Shown here in pieces: positions 8,415 through 17,331 of a DNA stretch of 39,294 nt. Each line of letters opens with the position of its first letter. The first letter of the stretch is position 1. This DNA is from DATJSJ01 sp035504175 (GTDB taxonomy: Bacteria; Pseudomonadota; Alphaproteobacteria; Acetobacterales; Acetobacteraceae), in contig DATJSJ010000258.1 of the NCBI GenBank assembly GCA_035504175.1, forward strand, positions 1 to 39,294. Direction: 5' to 3'. Position numbers and translations under genes: made by a program. The notes under the pieces are model-generated. The model searched no databases, had not been told where the DNA came from, and was given only the letters and a program-made list of their open reading frames with translations.

Positions 8415-8784
8415 CCTGGTTGAGGCGACCCAAGGGGGCCGGAAGGCACCCGTCGGGCGCATTCCGGGCAGGGTTGGCCTCAGGCGGCGCTGAACCCGGG
8501 CGTGTGCGGGGCGGGAAGGTTGGCAACTGACCGCGCCGACCCGCGTTGCTGCCAAGCCACACCGCGTCAGCGTGTTTCAGAATTTGCTCGACGTTTCCCC
8601 ACACGTCGCGCAGTGTGATTTGCATTATATCGGATTTTAAATCGGGCACGCAAAAATCGTATATCTGCCATAACTTTCACTTTGCCGTGAGCGAACGATG
8701 GTCCATGATGACCAAACGCCCCGGACTCCGCCCGCAGAGGCCATGATCGGGAGCTTTTAGTGACTGCCGGATAGGAGGGGTTCC
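8415..8784. other. 370-bp gene-free stretch with an AT-rich island upstream of prkA
   Basis: No convincing coding region is seen. The first half is ordinary GC-rich sequence. Bases of about 8615-8690 form the most AT-rich patch in the neighbourhood. It contains a perfect 11-bp palindrome GATTTTAAATC (8633-8643), a hairpin with 6-bp arms CGACGT and ACGTCG (8589-8594 and 8603-8608), and TATATC at 8660-8665. It probably contains the prkA operon promoter and its control sites. A good minus-strand promoter is listed separately. Confidence 0.5.
8624..8653 (-). promoter_or_regulatory. Minus-strand sigma-70-like promoter inside the AT-rich island
   Basis: Read on the minus strand, TTGCGT (8653-8648) is followed after 18 bases by a perfect TATAAT (8629-8624). 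The palindrome GATTTTAAATC sits in the spacer, where a repressor could act. Transcription would run away from prkA and antisense to the receiver gene. No convincing coding sequence lies downstream, so this may make an untranslated RNA or be fortuitous. Confidence 0.35.
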
Positions 8785-10728
8785 ATGCCGCTCGACGCCG
8801 TTCTCTCCCGCTTCGCTCAGATGTATGAGCGTCAGCGCGAGGCGGAGATGTCGCTCTCCGCCTTCCTCGACCTTTGCCGCAGCGAGCCGGGAACCTTTGC
8901 CTCGGCCCCGGAACGCCTGCTGCGGGCGATCGGGGAGCCGGAAATCGTCGACACGGCGCGCGACCCCCGACTCGGGCGGATCTTCGGCAATCGGTCGGTT
9001 GCCCGCTATCCTGCCTTCTCCGAGTTTTTCGGCATGGAGGAGACGATCGAGCGGATCGTCGGCTTCCTGCGCCACGCCTCGCAGGGGTTGGAGGAGCGCA
9101 AGCAGATCCTCTATTTGCTGGGCCCGGTCGGCGGCGGCAAATCCTCGCTCGCCGAGCGGCTGAAGCAGCTCATGGAGCACGAGCCGATCTACGTGCTGAA
9201 GGCCGGCCGAGAGATCAGCCCGGTGCTGGAGAGCCCGCTCGGCCTGTTCGCCAATGAGGAGATGGCCCCGGTCGTCGCCGAGGAATACGGCATCCCGCTG
9301 CGCGCCATCCGCGGCCCGATCAGTCCCTGGGCGGCCAAGCGGCTTGACGAGTTCGGCGGCGATATCAGCCGCTTCTCGGTGGTCCGTATGCTGCCCTCGC
9401 GGATCCGGCAGATCGCCGTCAGCAAGACCGAGCCGGGCGACGAGAACAACCAGGACATCTCGACCCTGGTCGGCAAGGTCGACATCCGCAAGCTCGAGGC
9501 GTTCGCGCAGAACGACCCCGACGCCTACTCCTATTCCGGCGGCCTGAACCGGGCGACCCAGGGCATCCTCGAGTTCGTCGAGATGTTCAAGGCGCCGATC
9601 AAGATGCTGCACCCGCTGCTCACCGCGACGCAGGAGGGCAACTACGTCGGCACCGAGAATATCGGGGCGCTGCCGTTCCAGGGCGTGATCCTGGCGCACT
9701 CCAACGAGGCGGAGTGGGCGACGTTCAAGAACAACCGCAACAACGAGGCCTTCATCGACCGCATCTTCGTGGTCAAGGTCCCGTACTGCCTCCGCGCCTC
9801 GGAGGAGGAGAAGATCTACCGCAAGATGCTCGAGGCCTCCGAACTGGTCGGCGCCGCCTGCGCGCCGGGCACGGTCGAGATGCTGGCCCGGTTCTCGGTT
9901 CTGTCACGGCTGAAGGAGCATCCGAATTCCAACCTCTACTCCAAGATGCGCGTCTATGACGGTGAGAACATCAAGGAGCAGGACCCGCAGGCGCGTTCGG
10001 TGCAGGAATACCGCGATGCCGCGGGCGTCGATGAGGGGATGACCGGTATTTCCACCCGCTTCGCCTTCAAGGTGCTGAGCCAGACCTTCAACCACGATCC
10101 GTCCGAGATCGCGGCCGATCCGGTGCACCTGATGTTCGTGCTCGAGAAGTCATTGCGGCAGGAGCAGTTCCCGGAGGAGACCGAGCGCCGGCTGCTGACC
10201 ACGCTCAAGTCGACGCTGGCGCCGCGCTACGCCGAGTTCATCGGCAAGGAAATCCAGAAGGCGTATCTCGAATCCTACAGCGACTATGGCCAGAACGTGT
10301 TCGAGCGCTACATCGCCATTGCCGATCGCTGGATCGAGGATCAGGACTTCAAGGATCCCGACACCGGCATCCTGATGAGCCGCGAGGAGCTGAACGCGGA
10401 GCTCACCAAGATCGAGAAATCGGCCGGGATCAGCAATCCGAAGGACTTCCGTAACGACGTGGTGAAGCATTGCCTGCGCATGCAGGCGAGCAATGGCGGA
10501 CGGATGCCGCGCTGGACCGACTATGCGAAGATCCGTGAGGTGATCGAGAAGCGGATGTTCAGCCAGGTCGAGGACCTGCTGCCGGTGATAAGCTTCGGCG
10601 CCAAGAAGGACGCGGAGACCGAGCGCAAGCACACCGAGTTCGTCGAGCGCATGGCAACCCGCGGCTACACGGAGCGCCAGGTGCGTCGGGCGGTGGAGTG
10701 GTACATGCGCGTTCAAAAGGCCGGGTGA
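8785..10728 (+). CDS. prkA: PrkA-family serine protein kinase
   Basis: A 647-residue homologue of PrkA/YeaG, an AAA+-fold serine kinase of stationary-phase and stress regulation. The N-terminal AAA part has Walker A GPVGGGKSS at about residues 113-121. It also has the family stretches FFGMEETIERIVGFLRHA and ILYLLGPVGGG. The middle contains LNRATQGILEFVEMFK and GVILAHSNEAEW. The C-terminal PrkA domain includes YSDYGQNVFERYIAIADRWIED. Length matches the family. ATG 8785 follows GGAGGGG. It leads the three-gene order prkA, yeaH, spoVR seen in many proteobacteria, with the yeaH start 14 bases after its stop. Confidence 0.96.
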   Translation: MPLDAVLSRFAQMYERQREAEMSLSAFLDLCRSEPGTFASAPERLLRAIGEPEIVDTARDPRLGRIFGNRSVARYPAFSEFFGMEETIERIVGFLRHASQGLEERKQILYLLGPVGGGKSSLAERLKQLMEHEPIYVLKAGREISPVLESPLGLFANEEMAPVVAEEYGIPLRAIRGPISPWAAKRLDEFGGDISRFSVVRMLPSRIRQIAVSKTEPGDENNQDISTLVGKVDIRKLEAFAQNDPDAYSYSGGLNRATQGILEFVEMFKAPIKMLHPLLTATQEGNYVGTENIGALPFQGVILAHSNEAEWATFKNNRNNEAFIDRIFVVKVPYCLRASEEEKIYRKMLEASELVGAACAPGTVEMLARFSVLSRLKEHPNSNLYSKMRVYDGENIKEQDPQARSVQEYRDAAGVDEGMTGISTRFAFKVLSQTFNHDPSEIAADPVHLMFVLEKSLRQEQFPEETERRLLTTLKSTLAPRYAEFIGKEIQKAYLESYSDYGQNVFERYIAIADRWIEDQDFKDPDTGILMSREELNAELTKIEKSAGISNPKDFRNDVVKHCLRMQASNGGRMPRWTDYAKIREVIEKRMFSQVEDLLPVISFGAKKDAETERKHTEFVERMATRGYTERQVRRAVEWYMRVQKAG

Positions 10729-10742
10729 ATCGGAGAGGCATA

Positions 10743-12041
10743 GTGGTAATCGTCGACCGGCGGGCCAATCCTCAGGGCAAGAGCCTGCCGAACCGACAGC
10801 GCTTCCTCGACCGGGCGCGCGAGCAGATCAAGAAGGCGGTCGCGGATGCGGTGGCGGACCGTCGCGTTTCGGACCTCGACTCCGGCGCCGGGGTGAAGGT
10901 CACCGCCGGCAGCACGGAGGAGCCGAGCTTCCGCCACACCGGCGAGGGCGATCACGATTATGTTCTGCCCGGCCCTGGCACGCTCAACCGCGGCGACGAG
11001 ATCGAGAAGCCGCTCGGCGGTGAAGGCGAGGGCGGCAGCCGCGCCAGCAAGGGTGGCGGCGGCGAGGATGCGTTCGAGTTCGTGCTGACGCACGAGGAGT
11101 TCCTGAAATACTTCCTCGACGAGCTCCAGCTGCCGCATCTGCTGCGCACCAGCACCGCACAGATGGATCTGTCGCGCCCGCGTCGCGCCGGCGTGACGAT
11201 CCACGGCCAGCCCAGCGCGCTCGACGTGCGCCGCACCATGCGCAACAGCCTGGCGCGGCGGATCGCGCTCGGCCGCCCGGATCGCGGGGCGATGGAGGCG
11301 TTGCAGACCGAAGTCGACGACGCGATCGATGCCGGCGACGAGGGGCGGGAGGCGGCGGCGCGCGAGGCTTTGGCGCTGGCACTGCGCCGCTCTGCCCGCA
11401 TCCCCTTCGTCGATCCGGTCGACGTGCGCTACGCCCGGCACGAGCGGCAGCCGCAGCCGGCCACCGAGGCGGTGATGTTCTGCCTGATGGACGTCTCCGG
11501 CTCGATGACCGAGCACATGAAGGATCTGGCGAAGCGGTTCTTCATGCTGCTGCACCTCTTCCTCAAGCGCAAATACGAGCGGGTGGAGGTCGTCTTCATC
11601 CGCCACACCGACAATGCCGCTGAAGTGGATGAGGAGACGTTCTTCCGCTCACGCGAGACCGGCGGCACCGTCGTGTCCTCGGCGCTCCGCACCATGGCGG
11701 AGGTGCAGCAGGCCCGCTTCCCGGCGGAGCGGTTCAACATCTATGTGGCGCAGGCCTCGGACGGCGACAACTACACGCCGGATCGGGAGCAGGTGGCGAG
11801 CCTGATGCGCGGCCGCATCCTGCCATTCGTGCGCTACTTCGCTTATGTCGAGACCGGCGGCAGCCGCGCCGTTGGTCGCCATGCCGACCGCGTCATGGAG
11901 ACCGAGCTGTGGTCCACCTACACGGCGCTCGCCGCCGCGGAGGGGGCACGCAACCTGGCGATGCGGCGCTTGACCGAGGTGAGGGACGTCTGGACCGTGC
12001 TCGCCGATCTGTTCGCCAAGACCAACCGCGTCGCGGCGTGA
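10743..12041 (+). CDS. yeaH: YeaH/DUF444 protein with VWA-like domain
   Basis: A 432-residue member of the YeaH/YhbH (DUF444) family. It begins VIVDRRANPQGKSLPNRQRF, the usual N-terminus of the family. A glycine-rich section near residues 90-120 (GEGEGGSRASKGGGG) precedes the conserved HEEFLKYFLDELQLPHL. A VWA-like metal-binding motif DVSGS lies near residue 250. I chose GTG 10743: GGAGAGG lies just upstream and the resulting N-terminus matches the family. An earlier GTG at 10725, overlapping the prkA stop, is possible. The family acts with PrkA and SpoVR in stress adaptation; its biochemical role is unknown. Confidence 0.95.
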   Translation: MVIVDRRANPQGKSLPNRQRFLDRAREQIKKAVADAVADRRVSDLDSGAGVKVTAGSTEEPSFRHTGEGDHDYVLPGPGTLNRGDEIEKPLGGEGEGGSRASKGGGGEDAFEFVLTHEEFLKYFLDELQLPHLLRTSTAQMDLSRPRRAGVTIHGQPSALDVRRTMRNSLARRIALGRPDRGAMEALQTEVDDAIDAGDEGREAAAREALALALRRSARIPFVDPVDVRYARHERQPQPATEAVMFCLMDVSGSMTEHMKDLAKRFFMLLHLFLKRKYERVEVVFIRHTDNAAEVDEETFFRSRETGGTVVSSALRTMAEVQQARFPAERFNIYVAQASDGDNYTPDREQVASLMRGRILPFVRYFAYVETGGSRAVGRHADRVMETELWSTYTALAAAEGARNLAMRRLTEVRDVWTVLADLFAKTNRVAA

Positions 12042-12051
12042 CGCGGAGCGC

Positions 12052-13572
12052 ATGATGGACCTGCTGTTCGATGGCGCCGAGTGGGACTTCCGCACGCTCG
12101 ATGCGATCTACCGCGCCTGCGAGGAGATCGCGGTCGGCGAGTTCGGCCTGCAACCCTATCCGACGCAAATCGAGCTCATCACCTCCGAGCAGATGCTCGA
12201 TGCCTATTCCTCCAACGGGCTGCCGCTGATCTACAGCCATTGGAGCTTCGGCAAGCACTTCGCCCGTGACGAGGCGCTGTACCGCCGCGGCTATCAGGGG
12301 CTCGCCTACGAGATCGTGATCAATTCCTCCCCCTGCATCGCCTACATCATGGAGGAGAATACCGCGACCCTGCAGGCGCTCGTGATCGCGCATGCCTGCT
12401 TCGGCCACAACCATTTCTTCCGCAACAACTACCTGTTCCGGCAATGGACGGATGCCGAGGGCATCCTCGACTATCTCGCCTATGCCAAGTCCTTCGTCAT
12501 GCAGTGCGAGGAGCGGTACGGCATCGCCGCGGTCGAGCGCATCCTCGATGCGGCGCATGCGCTGCAGAACCAGGGCATCCATCGGTATCCGAAGCGCAAG
12601 TGGCGGCTCGCCGACGAGGAGAAGCGCGCCCGTGAGCGCTGGGAGCACGAGGAGGCGAGCTACAATCCGCTGATGCGGACCCTCCCCGATACTGCACCGG
12701 CGGCGCAGCCGCCGGCGGCGCGTGAGGTGGAGGAGCGCGAGGCCAAGGCGCGGCTGCGCCTCCCCGAAGAGAACCTGCTCTATTTCTGCGAGAAGCACTC
12801 GCCCCGCCTGCGCGGCTGGGAGCGCGAGCTGGTGCGGATCGTGCGCGTGCTGGCACAGTACTTTTATCCGCAGCGCCAGACCAAGGTGGCAAACGAGGGC
12901 TGCGCCACCTTCTGCCATTACGAGATCATGACGCGGCTGCACGAACAGGGTCGCATTCCGGACGGAGCGCTGCTGGAATTCCTGCACTCGCACAGTTCGG
13001 TGATCACCCAGCCCGACCTCACCAGCCGCCATTTCAGTGGCTGGAACCCGTATGCGCTGGGCTTTGCCATCATGCGCGACATCCAGCGCGCCTGCCTCGA
13101 GCCGGATGACGAGGATTACGAGTGGTTCCCCGCGTTCGCCGGCAACGGCGATCCCTGGGGCACGCTGCGCGACGTCTGGGCGAACTACCGCGACGAGGGG
13201 CTGATCCGGCAGTTTCTTGGCCCGAAGGTCATGCGGCGATTCCGCATGGTGCAGCTCGCCGACCGGGCGGCCGAGCCTGCCTATGTGGTCGAGGAGATCC
13301 ATGACGAGCCGGGCTACCGGCGCATCGCCTCGCTTCTCGCCGATCAGTACGAGCCGGCCAGTCTGGCGCCGCTGATCGAGGTCGCGGACGTGGACCTGTT
13401 CGGCAGCCGCAAGGCGAAGCTGACGCACGAATCGCGCCATGGCGTGCGGCTCGATGCCCGCGCGGCGCAGAAGACGCTGCGCCACCTGCAGATCTTGTGG
13501 GGCTACGAGGTCTGCCTGCAGGAGCGCGAGGCGGAGAGCGATCGGCTGATCACGGAATACGTGCCGTCGTAG
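12052..13572 (+). CDS. SpoVR-family protein (YcgB-like)
   Basis: A 506-residue SpoVR/YcgB-family protein, third gene of the prkA cluster, starting 10 bases after yeaH. Family hallmarks are YPTQIELITSEQMLDAY, GLPLIYSHWSFGKHF, HACFGHNHFFRNNY and NEGCATFCHYEIM. The paired motifs HACFGHNHF and EGCATF...H are rich in possible metal ligands. SpoVR is needed for the spore cortex in Bacillus, but in Gram-negative bacteria the family has a poorly defined stress role. ATG 12052 is followed at once by a second ATG at 12055; a GGAG-like site suits either. Confidence 0.95.
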   Translation: MMDLLFDGAEWDFRTLDAIYRACEEIAVGEFGLQPYPTQIELITSEQMLDAYSSNGLPLIYSHWSFGKHFARDEALYRRGYQGLAYEIVINSSPCIAYIMEENTATLQALVIAHACFGHNHFFRNNYLFRQWTDAEGILDYLAYAKSFVMQCEERYGIAAVERILDAAHALQNQGIHRYPKRKWRLADEEKRARERWEHEEASYNPLMRTLPDTAPAAQPPAAREVEEREAKARLRLPEENLLYFCEKHSPRLRGWERELVRIVRVLAQYFYPQRQTKVANEGCATFCHYEIMTRLHEQGRIPDGALLEFLHSHSSVITQPDLTSRHFSGWNPYALGFAIMRDIQRACLEPDDEDYEWFPAFAGNGDPWGTLRDVWANYRDEGLIRQFLGPKVMRRFRMVQLADRAAEPAYVVEEIHDEPGYRRIASLLADQYEPASLAPLIEVADVDLFGSRKAKLTHESRHGVRLDARAAQKTLRHLQILWGYEVCLQEREAESDRLITEYVPS

Positions 13573-13574
13573 GG

Positions 13575-13596
13575 GCGCGGGCGGACGCGCCCGCGC
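13575..13596. terminator. Perfect hairpin between convergent spoVR and malate synthase genes
   Basis: A perfect 9-bp stem (GCGCGGGCG with CGCCCGCGC) and loop GACG starts two bases after the spoVR stop and ends 12 bases from the stop of the opposing malate synthase gene. Its symmetry and position suit a bidirectional terminator. No T-run is present on either side. Confidence 0.6.
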
Positions 13597-13608
13597 GCCG
13601 GCGACACG

Positions 13609-15783
13609 TCACCCCGCCATGTCCGCCTTCGCCTGCCGCCGGCGCGCGTGCAGGATCCACTCCGTATAGCCGTTCGGCATCACCCGGCCCTGGAACACCA
13701 GGTCACAGGCGGCGAGGAAGGCCGGTCCGTCATAGCCGGGCGCCATCGGCCGGTAATTCGGATCGCCCGCATTCTGCTGATCCACCACCGTCGCCATCCG
13801 GCGCATCGTCGCAATCACCTGCTCACGCCGGACGATTCCCTGATGCAGCCAATTGGCAATGTGCTGGCTGGAAATGCGCAGCGTCGCCCGATCCTCCATC
13901 AGCGCCACGTCATGGATGTCCGGCACCTTGGAACAGCCGACGCCCTGGTCGATCCAGCGCACGACGTAGCCCAGAATGCCCTGGGCGTTGTTGTCGAGTT
14001 CCTGCTGCACATCCTCGGGCGCCCAGTTGCGTCGGTCGGCGACGGGAATCGTCAGCAGGTCGGACAGGGGTGCCGAAGTCGGGGCGCGTGTCAGCGCCGC
14101 CTGCTGCGCCGCCACGTCCACCGCATGATAATGCAGCGCATGCAGCGTCGCGGCGCTGGGCGAGGGAACCCAGGCCGTGCTGGCGCCGGCCCGAAGCTGC
14201 GCCCCCTTGGTCGTCAGCATTTCCGCCATGCGGTCGGGCGCCGCCCACATCCCCTTGCCGATCTGCGCCCGCCCGCGCAGGCCGCAGGCCAGGCCGATCG
14301 CGACGTTGCGCGCCTCGTAGGCGCGGATCCACGGGGTGTCCTTCATCGCCGCCTTGCGGATCATCGGGCCGGCATCCATGGAGGTGTGGATCTCGTCGCC
14401 TGTGCGGTCGAGGAAGCCGGTGTTGATGAACACGACGCGGGCGCGCGCGGCATGGATGCAGGACTTGAGATTGGCGCTGGTCCGCCGCTCCTCGTCCATG
14501 ATCCCAATTTTGAGCGTATTGCGCGGCAAGGCCAGCACGTCCTCGACGCGCCCGAAAACGGCGTCGGCGAAGGCGATCTCCTCCGGCCCGTGCATCTTCG
14601 GCTTGACGATATAGATCGAGCCGCGGCGGGAATTGTGCACCGCCTGCCGGCCGCGCAGATCGTGTAGCGCGATCATCGCGGTGATTGCCGCGTCCAGGAA
14701 GTGCTCCGGGATTTCCTGGCCGGATTCGTCGAGCACCGCATCGGTGTACATGTGGAAACCGACATTGCGCACCAGCATCAGGCTGCGGCCGGGCAGAGTC
14801 AGGGTGCCACCATCCGGTCGCATGTAGGTTCGATCGGGATTCAGCCGCCGCTCGACGCTGCCGCCCCCCTTTTCGAAGCGCGCGGTGAGTGTGCCGGTCA
14901 TCAATCCGAGCCAGTTGCGATAGACCGCAATCTTGTCCTCGGCATCGACCGCGGCGACGCTGTCCTCGCAATCCATGATTGTGGTGACCGCGGATTCGAT
15001 GACCAGATCGGCGATGCCGGCGGCGTCGTCGCGGCCGATCCGGCTCGCCCGGTCGACCACCAGTTCGATATGCAGCCCGTGATGGCGCAGTAGCACCGTC
15101 CTGGGATCGGCCGCCTCGCCGGTATAGCCGGCGAAAGCGTCGGGGCGTCCCAGGCTTAGCCTGGCCTCGCCGGGGCCGGCAATCACCAGCCCGCCCTCGG
15201 CGACGGCAAGGCCATGGGCGTCGCGCCACGACCCGCCGGCAAGTGGCGCGCTCGCGTCGAGCAGCGCCCGCCCGCGCGCGATCACCAGGGCGCCGCGGCG
15301 CGGATTGTAGCCGCTGCCACGGGCGGCGTCCCCGCTCTCGGGGATAGCGTCGGTTCCGTACAGCGCGTCATACAGGCTGCCCCAGCGGGCATTCGCGGCG
15401 TTCAGCGCGTAGCGCGCGTTCATCACCGGCACGACGAGCTGCGGCCCGGCGATCTCGGCGATCTCGTCATCGACATTGGCGGTGGTGATGGTGAAGTCGG
15501 GCGGCTCGGGCAGCAGGTAGCCGATCTCGCGCAGGAATGCCTCGTACTCGCCGGCCGCGGGCGGCTTTCCGGCGCGTGCCCGATGCCAGGCATCGACCTG
15601 CTCCTGCAGCCGGTCGCGGGTCTGCAGCAGTGCGGCATTATGCGGCGCGAGGTCGCGCACCAGCGCGCCGAGGCCGTTCCAGAATTCCGGCGCGGTGGTG
15701 CCGGTGCCGGGCAGCGCTTCGCCGTTGATGAACTCGAACAGCGAGCGGGCGATCTTCAGTCCCGCGGTCTCGATGCGATCCAT
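13609..15783 (-). CDS. glcB: Malate synthase G
   Basis: A 724-residue enzyme, the standard length of the monomeric G form. It condenses glyoxylate with acetyl-CoA to malate, in the glyoxylate or glycolate route. Recognisable blocks are TTIMDCEDSVAAVDAEDK with the catalytic-site acidic residues, KPKMHGPEEIAFAD, KIGIMDEERRTSANLK, and GRAQIGKGMWAAPDRMAEML. The C-terminal segment includes RISSQHIANWLHQGI. ATG 15783 has a GAGAG-type site upstream. No isocitrate lyase or glycolate oxidase gene is in the window. The next gene on the same strand, an RraA-like protein, begins 99 bases upstream and might be co-transcribed. Confidence 0.97.
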   Translation of the reverse strand: MDRIETAGLKIARSLFEFINGEALPGTGTTAPEFWNGLGALVRDLAPHNAALLQTRDRLQEQVDAWHRARAGKPPAAGEYEAFLREIGYLLPEPPDFTITTANVDDEIAEIAGPQLVVPVMNARYALNAANARWGSLYDALYGTDAIPESGDAARGSGYNPRRGALVIARGRALLDASAPLAGGSWRDAHGLAVAEGGLVIAGPGEARLSLGRPDAFAGYTGEAADPRTVLLRHHGLHIELVVDRASRIGRDDAAGIADLVIESAVTTIMDCEDSVAAVDAEDKIAVYRNWLGLMTGTLTARFEKGGGSVERRLNPDRTYMRPDGGTLTLPGRSLMLVRNVGFHMYTDAVLDESGQEIPEHFLDAAITAMIALHDLRGRQAVHNSRRGSIYIVKPKMHGPEEIAFADAVFGRVEDVLALPRNTLKIGIMDEERRTSANLKSCIHAARARVVFINTGFLDRTGDEIHTSMDAGPMIRKAAMKDTPWIRAYEARNVAIGLACGLRGRAQIGKGMWAAPDRMAEMLTTKGAQLRAGASTAWVPSPSAATLHALHYHAVDVAAQQAALTRAPTSAPLSDLLTIPVADRRNWAPEDVQQELDNNAQGILGYVVRWIDQGVGCSKVPDIHDVALMEDRATLRISSQHIANWLHQGIVRREQVIATMRRMATVVDQQNAGDPNYRPMAPGYDGPAFLAACDLVFQGRVMPNGYTEWILHARRRQAKADMAG

Positions 15784-15882
15784 GCTGGTCTCTCTTCGCC
15801 TGACCGGTGCGTTGTTACCGCCGCGCGCGGCATTGTCGAGACCGCGCGGTGCCCGGGCGTGTGGCCGGCGCCACGCGAGGCG

Positions 15883-16587
15883 TCAGTCGCCGAAGCGCTC
15901 CCGCCGCCAGGTCTCATAGGCGGCGCGGGTCGCGGCATCCGGCGGATAGGTGCCCGGCAGGGCGGCGCCGTCGGCAATCTGCTGCAGCAGGTACTGCTCC
16001 AGCCGCTCCTGCTCCAGGGCGTCCCGGGACACCTCCTCGGCGAGATGGCGGGGGATGACCACGACGCCGTCGGCATCGCCCACGATCATGTCACCGGGAT
16101 AGACGGCGACGCCGCCGCAGCCGATCGGCTCGTCGATCGCGACCGCATGATGGGCGACGAGGTTCAGCGGCGCGGCGGCGCCGGCGCAGAACACCGGCAT
16201 GGCGAGCGCGGCGACCGGCCCGGCATCGCGGACCGGCCCGTCGGACACCATGCCGGCGACGCCACGGACCTGCAGCCGCGTCAGCAGGATCTCGCCGCCA
16301 CAAGCGGCGCTAGTGTCGCCGCGGCAATCCTCGACGAGAACGTGGCCCGGGGGCGTGTGCTCGATTGCGCGGCGTTGCGGGTGGGACGGATCGGCGAAGG
16401 CCTCGAGCCGGTCGATATCCTCGCGGGACGGGATGTAGCGCAGCGTCGTGGCGGGCCCCACCATCGTCCCGTGCCCCGTGCCGAGCCGCCGCACCCCCTG
16501 CATGTAGACGTTGCGGAATCCCCGCTTGAACATCTGCGTGGTCAGCGTCGCCGTGGTGACGGCACGCAGACGGTCGATAATGTCCAT
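15883..16587 (-). CDS. RraA-like / HMG-aldolase-family protein
   Basis: A 234-residue member of the RraA-like fold family. The family includes 4-hydroxy-4-methyl-2-oxoglutarate aldolase with oxaloacetate decarboxylase activity, as well as RraA, the RNase E inhibitor. The aldolase-type substrate and metal motif appears as SDGPVRD (Arg-Asp near residue 126). EDCRGDTSAACGGEILLTRL and GDMIVGDADGVVVIP are family blocks. The retained RD pair favours an aldolase or decarboxylase giving pyruvate over an RNase regulator. I chose ATG 16587, with GGAGAAG upstream; in-frame ATGs at 16602 and 16626 are alternatives. It lies between malate synthase G and the copper protein on the same strand. Confidence 0.82.
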   Translation of the reverse strand: MDIIDRLRAVTTATLTTQMFKRGFRNVYMQGVRRLGTGHGTMVGPATTLRYIPSREDIDRLEAFADPSHPQRRAIEHTPPGHVLVEDCRGDTSAACGGEILLTRLQVRGVAGMVSDGPVRDAGPVAALAMPVFCAGAAAPLNLVAHHAVAIDEPIGCGGVAVYPGDMIVGDADGVVVIPRHLAEEVSRDALEQERLEQYLLQQIADGAALPGTYPPDAATRAAYETWRRERFGD

Positions 16588-16691
16588 GACGGGCTTCTCC
16601 ATGCGGCGGAACGCCGGGTGCCGCACCGCGGCAGGGGCGGGCGGACCACGATTCTATCGCGGTGCGGCGTGCCTGCCCATGCCAGAGCGGG

Positions 16692-17243
16692 TCACGGGCG
16701 GCCCTTCTCGGCTCCCGGCGCGATGATCGCCGCCGGTCCGGTCGCCGCAGGGTCGATCCGCAGCTTCACGTGCATGCCTTCCAGCCCGTGGCCCGGCACG
16801 CCGCAGAACCACCAGTAGGTGCCGGGATCGGTCGCCTTGAAATCGAAACTGTCCTTCTGCCCCGGTGCCAGGCCGCTGTCCGGATCGTCGGTGTAGGCCT
16901 TGCTGATCGCCACCTGATTGACCCCGGCCTGCGGCGGGATCTTGGCCTTGGCATAGGCCTTGGTCACCAGCAGCGAGTGCGGCAGCATCCCGTCATGGTT
17001 GGTGAAGCTGACCTTCACGGTCCAGCCGACCGGAATCACGATGGTCAGGTCGCCGGCGTAGTAGCCGTTGAAGTTGAGCGCGCTGTTGTTCGGGTTCCAG
17101 CCGGCGACCATGTCGATCGTGGCAATCCGGTGTGCGGGATCGGCGTGAATCCAGCTCGGTAGGGCGGCTTGTGCGATGCCGGCGGGTGCGACGCAGGCGA
17201 GTGTTCCGAGAGCGATGAGCGCCCTCAGGCGGCTCGAATTCAT
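16692..17243 (-). CDS. Sulfocyanin-like (SoxE-type) blue copper protein
   Basis: A 183-residue exported cupredoxin. A signal peptide (MNSSRLRALIALGTLACVAP onward) ends near AQA at residue 26. The mature part contains NFNGYYAGDLTIVIPVGWTV, typical of the sulfocyanin/SoxE family. Type-1 copper ligands are all visible: H89 in MLPHSLLV, then C147, H152 and M157 in WFCGVPGHGLEGM. It should be a one-electron carrier in the periplasm. ATG 17243 has GGAG seven bases upstream; a longer in-frame start adds nonsense-like sequence. The gene lies 88 bases downstream of a PQQ dehydrogenase gene on the same strand, so it is a candidate electron acceptor for that enzyme. Confidence 0.92.
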   Translation of the reverse strand: MNSSRLRALIALGTLACVAPAGIAQAALPSWIHADPAHRIATIDMVAGWNPNNSALNFNGYYAGDLTIVIPVGWTVKVSFTNHDGMLPHSLLVTKAYAKAKIPPQAGVNQVAISKAYTDDPDSGLAPGQKDSFDFKATDPGTYWWFCGVPGHGLEGMHVKLRIDPAATGPAAIIAPGAEKGRP

Positions 17244-17283
17244 GCAGGGGCTCCGGTTCGCGCCCGCGGGCGATGGCGGCGGT

Positions 17284-17320
17284 ACCGGACCGGTCGTGCG
17301 GCGCGCGCGACCGGTCCGGT
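17284..17320 (-). terminator. Perfect 13-bp stem-loop between dehydrogenase and cupredoxin genes
   Basis: ACCGGACCGGTCG (17284-17296) pairs exactly with 17308-17320 around an 11-base loop that can pair further. It begins 11 bases beyond the dehydrogenase stop. With no T-run, it may act as a partial terminator or as a 3' mRNA stabiliser that sets the ratio of dehydrogenase to copper protein. Confidence 0.55.
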
Positions 17321-17331
17321 GGCTGCAGGGC

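Noticed and set aside
8522..8546. GGCAAC followed by 16 bases and CGTT as an EcfG-type general-stress promoter for prkA
   Set aside because: The -35 element departs from GGAAC, it lies about 240 bases from the gene, and the match is no better than expected by chance in GC-rich DNA.
7840..8649. Minus-strand frame opening MPDLKSDIMQITLRDVWGNV
   Set aside because: The first 35 residues look protein-like, but the rest is Pro/Arg-rich shadow of the receiver gene, and the minus-strand TATAAT overlaps the second ATG, so the promoter could not serve it.
8546..8746. A 66-codon frame upstream of prkA
   Set aside because: No ribosome site, odd composition (Ser, Cys, His, Ile), and it spans the AT-rich regulatory patch.
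11893..13485. A 530-codon open frame antisense to the yeaH end and spoVR
   Set aside because: Composition is typical of antisense GC-rich frames, and the sense strand is a well conserved SpoVR protein.
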